7,681 nt of DNA from 2-02-FULL-43-13 sp043813805 (GTDB taxonomy: Bacteria; Patescibacteriota; Minisyncoccia; Minisyncoccales; MHMH01): assembly GCA_043813805.1 (NCBI GenBank), contig JBDRKR010000027.1, forward strand, positions 1 to 7,681, read 5' to 3'. The notes under the pieces were generated by a model. The model was given only the letters and a program-made list of their open reading frames with translations. It had not been told where the DNA came from and did not search any database. Numbering within the stretch: position 1 is the stretch's first letter; each line of letters starts with the position of its first letter. A program made the translations under genes and the position numbers. This document shows, piece by piece, positions 1 through 5,570 of this stretch.

Positions 1-50
1 CTGGTTCCCCAGCCCGCAGCCGGGATAACCACCTTAGTTATTTTTTCCAT
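1..50 (-). CDS. galU: UTP-glucose-1-phosphate uridylyltransferase (GalU-like), N-terminal fragment
   Basis: Only the first 16 codons and two bases are in the window; the gene runs off the left edge. The ATG at 50 (minus strand) opens MEKITKVVIPAAGWGT. This is the start of the GalU/RmlA nucleotidyltransferase fold: a beta strand followed by the GxGT(R) loop that binds the nucleoside triphosphate (usually AAGLGTR or AAGxGTR; Trp takes the variable place here). GalU makes UDP-glucose from UTP and glucose-1-phosphate in the cytoplasm, for glycan and envelope synthesis. The frame overlaps the last 17 bases of the upstream isomerase gene, so the two are surely co-transcribed and probably translationally coupled. 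No Shine-Dalgarno sequence is visible before the ATG. A related glucose-1-phosphate thymidylyltransferase cannot be excluded from 16 residues, but KVVIPAAG fits GalU best. Confidence 0.8.
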   Translation of the reverse strand, partial: MEKITKVVIPAAGWGT

Positions 51-645
51 ATAAAAAATCTAAATTTTTAGGCATCGCCTTAAGAGGTTTTGCAAAACGC
101 AACTTAGGTATCTTACCATACTTTTTGTTTTTAATCCAGCCCTTGGTAGTGAAGTAGTACGAAGCTCCTTGTTTTTCAACAAATGAATCGTAAACGTTCT
201 GACATGCTTTACATACCCAATTGGCTTCTTTCAGGGTTTCTTTTTTTGACGGGTTGATGGTGATATGTCCGTAGCCCGCGGGGATGACGACAACATCGCC
301 CTTTTTAGCTTTGACGGCGTAGACATCTTCGATTTTATTGCCGGCGTATTTCTGAAGCAAATAGAACGCCTGTCCCGCAAGAACGATATAAACTTCGCCG
401 TAGGCTTCCTGATGAGCGTGGCCTTTTGTTTTCACAAACTCTTGGCCGAGCATTAAAGGCGGGATGACCGTAATGTCGTATCTTAACTCATTTTTATTTT
501 TCACTCCGCGATACATATAGTAAAGCTCAAAATTGGAGGCATGGTCAGCCCATTTCCGGTCGTAGAGAACCTCTTTCATGTCGTTTAAGAAACGAATGTC
601 GGGTTTTACCCCGTTAGAAATCTGCTTTGTTTTTCCAATTACCAT
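34..645 (-). CDS. pgiA: Cupin-type glucose-6-phosphate isomerase
   Basis: The 203-residue product matches the cupin (archaeal-type) glucose-6-phosphate isomerase family, which interconverts glucose-6-phosphate and fructose-6-phosphate with a bound metal ion and is unrelated to the common PGI fold. Visible signatures are KTKGHAHQEAYGEVY (residues 72-86) and GDVVVIPAGYGHITIN (116-131). H76, H78, E84 and H127 are the expected metal ligands of the cupin barrel. The length is close to the usual 190-200 residues. The first ATG is preferred because PDIRFLNDMKEVLYD (15-29) looks like the normal family N-terminus; the next Met is residue 23. No Shine-Dalgarno is present. Residues 9-13 are encoded by an arm of a repeat that also occurs upstream of the gene. 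The 3' end overlaps galU, which suggests a sugar-phosphate to UDP-sugar module. Confidence 0.9.
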   Translation of the reverse strand: MVIGKTKQISNGVKPDIRFLNDMKEVLYDRKWADHASNFELYYMYRGVKNKNELRYDITVIPPLMLGQEFVKTKGHAHQEAYGEVYIVLAGQAFYLLQKYAGNKIEDVYAVKAKKGDVVVIPAGYGHITINPSKKETLKEANWVCKACQNVYDSFVEKQGASYYFTTKGWIKNKKYGKIPKLRFAKPLKAMPKNLDFLYGKNN

Positions 646-689
646 AATTATTTTGTCTACCCCGTTAATTTTGGAATTTCTAACGGGGT
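608..689. repeat. Three-armed inverted repeat spanning the pgiA start
   Basis: ACCCCGTTAGAAAT at 608-621 has a perfect 14-base inverted partner, ATTTCTAACGGGGT, at 676-689. A third copy of the first nine bases (ACCCCGTTA) lies at 659-667. In the leftward mRNA the 676-689 arm comes first. It can pair with 659-667 (9 bp) or with 608-621 (14 bp, enclosing the pgiA start codon at 645). The 608-621 arm sits inside the pgiA coding region. The arrangement could be a scattered palindromic repeat element or a translational switch; the sequence alone does not decide. Confidence 0.6.
659..689. other. Stem-loop between peptide-binding protein gene and pgiA
   Basis: A perfect 9-bp stem (659-667 with 681-689) encloses a 13-base loop. 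It begins two bases after the stop codon of the peptide-binding protein gene on the minus strand. On the plus strand it is followed by TTTTAT and would look like a weak terminator, but no plus-strand gene precedes it. On the minus strand no U tract follows, so it is more likely a processing or stability hairpin, or a repeat, than an intrinsic terminator for the operon. Confidence 0.5.
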
Positions 690-690
690 T

Positions 691-2643
691 TTATCGCCAT
701 GTTCTTTTTTGCTTTGCGTACCAATTTTCGATATTGGCGAATCTTTCAGACGGGTCGACGATCATACCCGTTTCCAGACCCCCTTCGATTTTTTTATCGA
801 CAAAATAAACGTAATCGGGGCGGTACAGGAAGACACAAGGCGCATCCGCAATTAGAACGTTCTGGAAGTCCTGGTATTTTTGGGCTCTGGTCGCTTCGTC
901 TAAACTCACCCTCGCCGTTTCCAATAATGCATCTGCTTTTTTATTTTCGTATTTTGCGAGATTCAGTCCCGGGTCTTTAGCTTGGGAGGAGTGCCAGAAA
1001 GGGAAGGGGTCGGGTGTTTCTCCGAGCACCTCGCCGAAAAGCAGCATTTCATAATTTCTCGTCTTGATGAAGTCTTGGGTTAATTGAGAGACCGGGTATG
1101 TCGTGATTGTAATGCCAATACCGATGGCTTCCCATTGTTTTTTAATAATAGAGGCCACTTCTTTTAAGATGGGGTCATCGACGGTTACTAAAGTGAAAGC
1201 CAGAGGCGTTTCTTTGGGCGGCTGAGAGCAGATTTCGTTGAGTTTGGCTCTGGTGTTTTTGCTGACCGTGCCCGTTCCCTGAGTCAAACCTCCCGGCGCC
1301 AAAATACTTTCTTTATATTTCTCCTGAAAGCGGATGACGGCCTCTTTCGTTTGGGCGCCGAAATAGCCGGTAATCTGTCCATCGGGATAAATTTCAGATT
1401 CTTGAGCCAGGCACGTTTGTAGGGCCGTCACTTCCGTACCCTTGCTGCCCGACTTGAGATCGCTTTTGAATTCGGTGGAAACAGTCTTGGTTACCTGAAT
1501 CCATTGGTTGTCCTTTTTTTGCAATCCGGCTTTTTCCAATAAGTTTTCGGCTTCTTCCGGATTAAATTCGTAAACGATTGCGGGGGGAGTATAGCCATAA
1601 ACGTCCGGCAGGACGGGAGAGTCGACAATCTGGCCGCGATCCAAAAGGACGCCTTGGATAATTTCGGTCTTGTTGACGGCGTAGTTTAAGGCTTGTCTGA
1701 TATTAACGTCGTCTAAAAATTTAGATTTATCTGAATTTAAAAAGATGGCGAAGTATCTGGGTAAAGACAGGGAAATCTCATTGAACGTTCTTTTATTGAA
1801 AAGGTTAAAGTAAGCAGGGGAAGTTACCGAAAAACCATTGATCTCCTCTCTTTTGGCGGCGTTGACTAAGTCAGCTTCCGATTTATAGAAACGGAATGAA
1901 ATCTCCGAAAGATAGGGCTTTTGCGAGTCTTTGGCGAAATAGTTTTTGAATTTGGTCAGTTCCAGAGAAACGATAACGTTCGAACTGTTTTGTTGGAGCG
2001 CCTTAAACTGGTAGGGGCCGGAGCCCACCGGTTTTAAATTATAGTTGGTTAAGAGAAAGTTTTGGGGAGAAATGTCTTGCCAGATGTGTTCGGGCATGAT
2101 TTTTAAATCTTCCAATCTTTCCGAAAAGGCGCTGTAAGGGTCTTTGATTTTAAGGTTGAGCGCATACTCATTAATCTTTTGCGCCTCAATGCCTAAATAA
2201 TTTGCCCGAAGCGGGCTCTTATAATCGGGGTTCTGAATTGTTTTGATGGTGAAGATGACGTCATCAGCGGTAAGCTTTTCACCGTCATGCCAAAAAACAT
2301 TATCTTTCAGGGTAATTTCATAAACCCTTCCGTCCTCCAGTATTTTTACTTCTTGGGCGAGGTCGGGCGCCAGGCTAGAGAAAATAATTTCCACGAGATC
2401 TCGGTCAACATCCGAACTTTGCGCATAAACCGGATTAATGAAGCGGGGACTGCCCACCAGCCCCTCGATGTATTTACCGCCATTCGCGGGAGCAATTTCG
2501 GTATGATTTACGTAGAAATTAATCGTCGAAAAAAGTCCCGCGCTGATAAACAAGCCGAGAAAAACAAAAAAGGCGATTTTTTCCTTTTTGTTCAAAACGG
2601 AAAAAAATTGAACCCATTGTTTTTTCGATGGTAATTTTCGCAT
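691..2643 (-). CDS. Peptide ABC transporter substrate-binding protein (family 5) with internal peptidoglycan-binding domain
   Basis: The 650-residue product belongs to extracellular solute-binding family 5 (OppA/DppA type), which captures oligopeptides outside the membrane. Residues 21-45 form one hydrophobic segment with no lipobox cysteine, so it is a membrane anchor rather than a lipoprotein signal. Family motifs include PRFINPVYAQSSDVD (66-80), LKDNVFWHDGEKLTADDVIF (112-131), VGSGPYQFK (206-214) and NIRQALNYAVNKTEII (314-329). Residues about 391-472 are a PG_binding_1-type domain (LKSGSKGTEVTALQ, GYFGAQTKEAVIRFQEKY, TRAKLNEIC). The binding-protein fold then resumes at LAFTLVT (481-487) and runs to the end, so the domain is inserted, not appended. 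C411 and C472 bracket the insert and might form a disulfide. The start lies four bases after the secG stop, with no Shine-Dalgarno, implying coupling. No permease or ATPase partner is in the window. Confidence 0.88.
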   Translation of the reverse strand: MRKLPSKKQWVQFFSVLNKKEKIAFFVFLGLFISAGLFSTINFYVNHTEIAPANGGKYIEGLVGSPRFINPVYAQSSDVDRDLVEIIFSSLAPDLAQEVKILEDGRVYEITLKDNVFWHDGEKLTADDVIFTIKTIQNPDYKSPLRANYLGIEAQKINEYALNLKIKDPYSAFSERLEDLKIMPEHIWQDISPQNFLLTNYNLKPVGSGPYQFKALQQNSSNVIVSLELTKFKNYFAKDSQKPYLSEISFRFYKSEADLVNAAKREEINGFSVTSPAYFNLFNKRTFNEISLSLPRYFAIFLNSDKSKFLDDVNIRQALNYAVNKTEIIQGVLLDRGQIVDSPVLPDVYGYTPPAIVYEFNPEEAENLLEKAGLQKKDNQWIQVTKTVSTEFKSDLKSGSKGTEVTALQTCLAQESEIYPDGQITGYFGAQTKEAVIRFQEKYKESILAPGGLTQGTGTVSKNTRAKLNEICSQPPKETPLAFTLVTVDDPILKEVASIIKKQWEAIGIGITITTYPVSQLTQDFIKTRNYEMLLFGEVLGETPDPFPFWHSSQAKDPGLNLAKYENKKADALLETARVSLDEATRAQKYQDFQNVLIADAPCVFLYRPDYVYFVDKKIEGGLETGMIVDPSERFANIENWYAKQKRTWR

Positions 2644-2647
2644 TGTT

Positions 2648-2863
2648 TTAGAGAACGAGGTTAGCGACGGCCAGAATTAGAAATAATGCTCCCATGACGA
2701 CTGTCGTCCAGAAGATTTTTTTCTGCACTCCCCGGAGTGTGCCGTAAAACCCGCCCTCCTGTCCGAAAGCGGAACCCAAAGCGGTTCCTCTTTGCTGCAA
2801 AAGGATTAAAACGATTAAAATTACCGAAACAATTAACTGAGCGATGATTAAAATATTAGTCAT
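2648..2863 (-). CDS. secG: Preprotein translocase subunit SecG
   Basis: The 71-residue protein has two membrane helices (about 3-22 and 49-70). Between them is the SecG loop signature LQQRGTALGSAFGQEGGFYG (22-41), followed by a charged RGVQKK stretch. SecG is the small accessory subunit of the SecYEG channel and stimulates protein export. The size is typical of short bacterial SecG proteins. The ATG overlaps the TGA of the upstream holin-4-like gene as ATGA, and the stop is four bases before the peptide-binding protein gene, so translation is likely coupled through all three. Next to an exported, membrane-anchored binding protein, SecG placement is sensible, but it is not specific to that substrate. 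Confidence 0.92.
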   Translation of the reverse strand: MTNILIIAQLIVSVILIVLILLQQRGTALGSAFGQEGGFYGTLRGVQKKIFWTTVVMGALFLILAVANLVL

Positions 2864-3210
2864 TTTTTTCTATTAAAGAATAAACCAAGAACAATGCTTA
2901 GCCCCCAAACGACGAGGGTCGTCCAAAAAAGCGGCATAACGCCCACTATAACCAGTTCCGCATAAAAGATATCGATGGCCCAGACCATGGCTACGTTGAT
3001 AATTATCTCAAACAGTCCCAGAGTCAGCATTCTTATGGGCAGGGTGACAATTTTCAAAATGGGCTTCACGAAAAAATTGGCTAAGCCCAATAAAATTCCC
3101 GCAATCGCCAAGCTTTTCAAACTGCCGGTAAAATCAACTCCGGGAATGAAACTGATCGCAATCCATAATCCTAAAATGCCCGAAACGATTTTAACAAGGA
3201 AATTCCGCAT
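2860..3210 (-). CDS. Small four-helix membrane protein, phage holin 4 / YvlD-like family
   Basis: The 116-residue protein is almost wholly hydrophobic, with four predicted membrane segments (roughly 5-23, 32-58, 62-84, 88-111) and a basic tail (FNRKK). The segment LKSLAIAGILLGLANFFVKP (31-50), followed by ILKIVTLPIRMLTLGLFEII, matches the Pfam 'phage holin 4 superfamily' / YvlD group. That name is historical: most members are chromosomal membrane proteins of unknown function, and nothing here suggests a phage. The GLANFFVKPIL and LPI...LG motifs are the most recognisable parts. The gene follows uvrC by 23 bases and overlaps secG by four. The start at 3210 has no Shine-Dalgarno but is the only one that keeps the first helix intact. 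Confidence 0.82.
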   Translation of the reverse strand: MRNFLVKIVSGILGLWIAISFIPGVDFTGSLKSLAIAGILLGLANFFVKPILKIVTLPIRMLTLGLFEIIINVAMVWAIDIFYAELVIVGVMPLFWTTLVVWGLSIVLGLFFNRKK

Positions 3211-3233
3211 TTTTCTATGATAGCAGATTATGA

Positions 3234-4538
3234 TTATTTCAACAAGAACTTTTTCCTCAGTTGGTGATGATATCTTCGGGCAAAGCGGTGAGCTTCATCT
3301 CTCAGTTGCAGGATCAGGTTAAAGGTTTCGCGGGGCAGTGTTTTCAACAAAACCGGTTTTTTCCTCTCTTCTATATATAATTCATTGTTCTTTTTGGCAA
3401 TTGCCATGATTTTTGTTTGGTTGAGGCCGAATTTCAAACAGGTTTTTTTGGCGATGTTAAATTGCGCCGTGCCCCCGTCAATCAAGATTAAGTTGGGGTA
3501 GGGCCACTCACGGTGTTTTAATCTTCTTTCTAATACTTCTTTAAGCATGGCGATGTCGTTGGGTTTTTGCTCCCCCTTGATTTTAAATTGCCGGTATTGC
3601 GATTTATCGGGTTTTCCGTCGGTAAAAACAACCATCGCTCCCGTTGCCTCCTTCCCCTGGATATTTGCGATATCGTACGCTTCTGCTCTCCGGCAGGTCA
3701 ACGGTCTTAATGAAAGAGGTTTGACCTCTTTCATTTTGGTTTGGCTTAGAACTGACGCATGGGCGATAATTTTTTCCAAAGAATTGATTTGATCTCTAAC
3801 GCGAGAGGCCTGTTCAAATTTTTGTTCTTTGGATAGAATCCCCATTTCTTTAGTTAATTTTTTTAAAACTGCGTTTTTTCCTTCCTTCAGCGTCGTCATA
3901 AGGTTTGCGGTGTTTTTTTGGCACTCTCTCATGTTGGATTTCGTAAATCCAACAATCTGTCGGGCTAAAGAAGATTTTGAAAGACAGGGAGCGGGGCATC
4001 TTTTGAGTTGGTACCATAAGCAGGCGTGCTTGGGCAGGTTCTGGCACGTTCTGTACGGGAAAACTTTTCTTAAAATTTTTAAAGTTTCCTTTAAAGCTCC
4101 TCCGTCCACAAACGGCCCGATGAAAGAGGTTTGCACCTCGTTTCGTTTAGTGCCTTCACCCTTTTTATATATGGGCCGTAGGCCCTGAGAAGCGGAAGCG
4201 ACGAAGGGCTGGTGGGTGATAAAAACTTGCGGGAAGGCTTCTTTGGTCGCAGCTACATAGAAATAATTTTTATCGTCCCGCCAGACAGTATTGTATTTCG
4301 GTTGGCATTTCTTAATTAGTTTGGCCTCTAAAATTAAAGCCTCGATTTCCGAACCCGTTTTAATGTAGCCGGCTTGCCCCGACAAATTTATTAAATCGTG
4401 ATGTTGCCTGACCCGGCTTTTGATATTTATGGCCTTACCTATATAAAGGAGCTTAGCTCCTTTTTTAAAACAATAAACGCCCGCCGTTTCAGGGAGTTTT
4501 AAGATGTTATCCGTTGAGATGAATTTGAATTTATCCAT
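3234..4538 (-). CDS. uvrC: Excinuclease ABC subunit C, short form lacking HhH domain
   Basis: UvrC makes the two incisions around a DNA lesion in UvrABC excision repair. Domains seen in the 434 residues: a GIY-YIG nuclease (GVY 20-22, LLYIGKA 30-36, R42, E71 in ILEAKLIK); a cysteine cluster C165, C173, C181, C185, corresponding to the reported Fe-S site of UvrC; a UVR motif (SKEQKFEQASRVRDQI, 236-251), the UvrB contact; and the RNase H-like nuclease with D289 (YDIANIQG), D328, D354 (LIDGGTAQF) and H417 (RDEAHRFARRYHH). All expected catalytic residues are present. It stops just after the nuclease domain, so the usual C-terminal tandem helix-hairpin-helix (about 600 residues in full UvrC) is missing. 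Extra residues relative to my memory of the family, at about 111-137, 195-205 and 268-277, coincide with DNA palindromes. The start is six bases after the CapA-like gene. Confidence 0.93.
   Translation of the reverse strand: MDKFKFISTDNILKLPETAGVYCFKKGAKLLYIGKAINIKSRVRQHHDLINLSGQAGYIKTGSEIEALILEAKLIKKCQPKYNTVWRDDKNYFYVAATKEAFPQVFITHQPFVASASQGLRPIYKKGEGTKRNEVQTSFIGPFVDGGALKETLKILRKVFPYRTCQNLPKHACLWYQLKRCPAPCLSKSSLARQIVGFTKSNMRECQKNTANLMTTLKEGKNAVLKKLTKEMGILSKEQKFEQASRVRDQINSLEKIIAHASVLSQTKMKEVKPLSLRPLTCRRAEAYDIANIQGKEATGAMVVFTDGKPDKSQYRQFKIKGEQKPNDIAMLKEVLERRLKHREWPYPNLILIDGGTAQFNIAKKTCLKFGLNQTKIMAIAKKNNELYIEERKKPVLLKTLPRETFNLILQLRDEAHRFARRYHHQLRKKFLLK
3709..3735. repeat. 12-bp perfect palindrome with 3-base loop inside uvrC
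   Basis: AATGAAAGAGGT, TTG, ACCTCTTTCATT forms a perfect 12-bp inverted repeat. It encodes about residues 268-277 (MKEVKPLSL), in the linker between the UVR motif and the RNase H-like domain, where the family is not conserved. Its first 13 bases after AA (3711-3723) recur exactly at 4121-4133. Confidence 0.8.
3932..3954. repeat. 10-bp perfect palindrome with 3-base loop inside uvrC
   Basis: TGTTGGATTT, CGT, AAATCCAACA is a perfect 10-bp inverted repeat. It encodes QIVGFTKSN near residues 194-202, between the cysteine cluster and the UVR motif. The flanking residues (SSLAR before, ECQKNTANLM after) look like ordinary UvrC sequence that would join smoothly without it. Confidence 0.75.
4121..4145. 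repeat. Imperfect palindrome in uvrC, related to the 3709-3735 element
   Basis: TGAAAGAGGT (4121-4130), loop TTGC, then ACCTCGTTTCG (4135-4145) pairs over ten positions with one bulged G at 4140 and one terminal G-T pair. The 13 bases TGAAAGAGGTTTG are identical to 3711-3723, so the two are diverged copies about 410 bases apart. It lies in a roughly 25-residue insertion (residues about 111-137) between FPQVFITH and FIGPFVDGG. Confidence 0.65.
4173..4185. repeat. Short palindrome GGGCC-GTA-GGCCC inside uvrC
   Basis: A 5-bp perfect GC stem with a 3-base loop lies in the same apparent insertion as the 4121-4145 hairpin. By itself so short a palindrome could be chance; it is listed because of its position and its 3-base loop, which matches two longer elements in the gene. 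Confidence 0.4.
4445..4463. repeat. 9-bp palindrome inside the GIY-YIG domain of uvrC
   Basis: AAAGGAGCT, T, AGCTCCTTT is a perfect 9-bp inverted repeat around one base (8 bp with a 3-base loop). It encodes KGAKLL (residues 26-31), the turn between the first two strands of the GIY-YIG fold. The protein has normal length here, so it may be compositional coincidence or an element tolerated at a hairpin turn. On the plus strand it is followed by TTT, but no plus-strand gene would end here. Confidence 0.5.
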
Positions 4539-4544
4539 GAATTA

Positions 4545-5498
4545 TTACTCGATTTCCGGCTGGAAAAAATCGTTGATTTTTATGTCTTTTCTTGCGATTC
4601 CCCTTATTTTTTTATCTTGGATTTCGATTTCAATTATTTGACCTTTCATAGTTTCTTCCGAAAAACCCTGATCGAAAATGAAATTGCCTAAGCTGTAAAA
4701 ATCTTGCTGGATAACATGCGGGTGGTGATTGACGACAACATCGGCGCCGGCCCTAATCGCCATTTCGTTAAAATCAATCTGGAATTGCGTAGAAGTTGCC
4801 TGGTATTCTTCACCTGCGTGCAAAGAAACAATTAAAATATCCGAATCTTGTTTTGCTTTTTGGATTTGCTGCGCGGTTAAGCCGAGCGATTCATTATCGA
4901 TCCAGGCGATGCCGGAATTTTCTCCATTTGCCCGCCAAGTTTCCGGCCCCAAGTTGGTATAGGCCAAAAAACCGATTTTTGTTCCGGCAACATCTTTAAT
5001 GGCGGGGGAGAACGCTTCTTGTTCGTTAAATCCCGCGCCCGCGTAAGTTATTCCGGCGGCATTCAACCGGGTTAAACAATCTTCCAAGGCCTCCCGGCTA
5101 TAATCAAAGGCGTGGTTGTTGGCTAAAGATATCACATTAAACCCGGCGAAGGTTAGTCCGTCAACGGCTTTCGGGTCGTTTCTGAAAGAATAGATGCTGC
5201 CAACCTTTGTTCCTTTATCCGAGATTGGCCCTTCTAAGTTGCCAAAAACAATATCCGCCTGATTTAATTCATCAGCGATTTTCAGAAAAGGGAATTTAAA
5301 ATCGCCGTCGCCATCTTTCTCAATCATATATTTTACGCCCCGGTCAAACATCATATCGCCGACCAAAATAATCTTAATTGTTTTTTTGATAACAGGATTT
5401 ATGGTCACTGTTTCATATAATTTGGACACAAAAAACTGGCCGGCGAAGGCCGCGGTAATTATTAGAAAGAATAGCCAAAAGAAAACTTTCTTCATCAT
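4545..5498 (-). CDS. CapA family protein (PGA_cap metallophosphoesterase-like), membrane anchored
   Basis: The 317-residue product belongs to the CapA / bacterial capsule synthesis (PGA_cap) family, which has a calcineurin-like metallophosphoesterase fold. Residues 5-25 form an N-terminal membrane anchor or signal. Family motifs appear in order: VGDMMFDRGV (46-55), FGNLEGPIS (85-93), SLANNHAFDY (124-133), SLHAGEEY (225-232), NHHPHVIQ (257-264) and YSLGNFIFDQ (268-277). D48, E89, N128, H129, H227, H259 and H261 are the likely metal or active-site residues. Founding members act in poly-gamma-glutamate capsule export, but no other cap genes are here, so the substrate is unknown. The stretch between HPHVIQ and YSLGN is only three residues and seems shorter than usual. 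Two tandem ATGs (5498 and 5495) could start it; neither has a Shine-Dalgarno. It leads a five-gene run. Confidence 0.87.
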   Translation of the reverse strand: MMKKVFFWLFFLIITAAFAGQFFVSKLYETVTINPVIKKTIKIILVGDMMFDRGVKYMIEKDGDGDFKFPFLKIADELNQADIVFGNLEGPISDKGTKVGSIYSFRNDPKAVDGLTFAGFNVISLANNHAFDYSREALEDCLTRLNAAGITYAGAGFNEQEAFSPAIKDVAGTKIGFLAYTNLGPETWRANGENSGIAWIDNESLGLTAQQIQKAKQDSDILIVSLHAGEEYQATSTQFQIDFNEMAIRAGADVVVNHHPHVIQQDFYSLGNFIFDQGFSEETMKGQIIEIEIQDKKIRGIARKDIKINDFFQPEIE

Positions 5499-5520
5499 TT
5501 AATTCTAACCCCATAAATAC

Positions 5521-5552
5521 AAAAGAGGCAACACTTGGCGGTTGCCTCTTTT
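5521..5552 (-). terminator. Intrinsic terminator after the secreted-protein gene (bidirectional shape)
   Basis: AAAAGAGGCAAC (5521-5532) and GTTGCCTCTTTT (5541-5552) form a perfect 12-bp inverted repeat with an 8-base loop. On the minus strand the stem ends in a TTTT run. It lies 18 bases beyond the TAG of the secreted beta-rich protein gene and 22 bases before the CapA-like start, so it separates two transcription units. By symmetry it could also act on plus-strand transcripts. Confidence 0.85.
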
Positions 5553-5570
5553 ACTGTATTTCTTGGTTGG

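Noticed and set aside
2857..2866. TGA at the end of the holin-4-like gene as a recoded sense codon
   Set aside because: Reading through would destroy the ATGA overlap with secG, and tryptophans elsewhere use TGG, so TGA is an ordinary stop.
2860..3210. Phage holin or prophage remnant
   Set aside because: The family name is historical. There are no lysis, integrase or structural phage genes nearby, and the gene sits in a housekeeping run.
3829..4188. Plus-strand open frame of 119 codons within uvrC
   Set aside because: It is a shadow of the uvrC coding strand; the UvrC frame carries the cysteine cluster and UVR motif here.
5502..5531. Possible minus-strand promoter TTGCCT-18-TAGAAT for the CapA-like gene
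   Set aside because: The -35 half lies inside the terminator stem and initiation would fall at or within the start codon. It may be real, but the matches are weak, so it is not listed as a feature.
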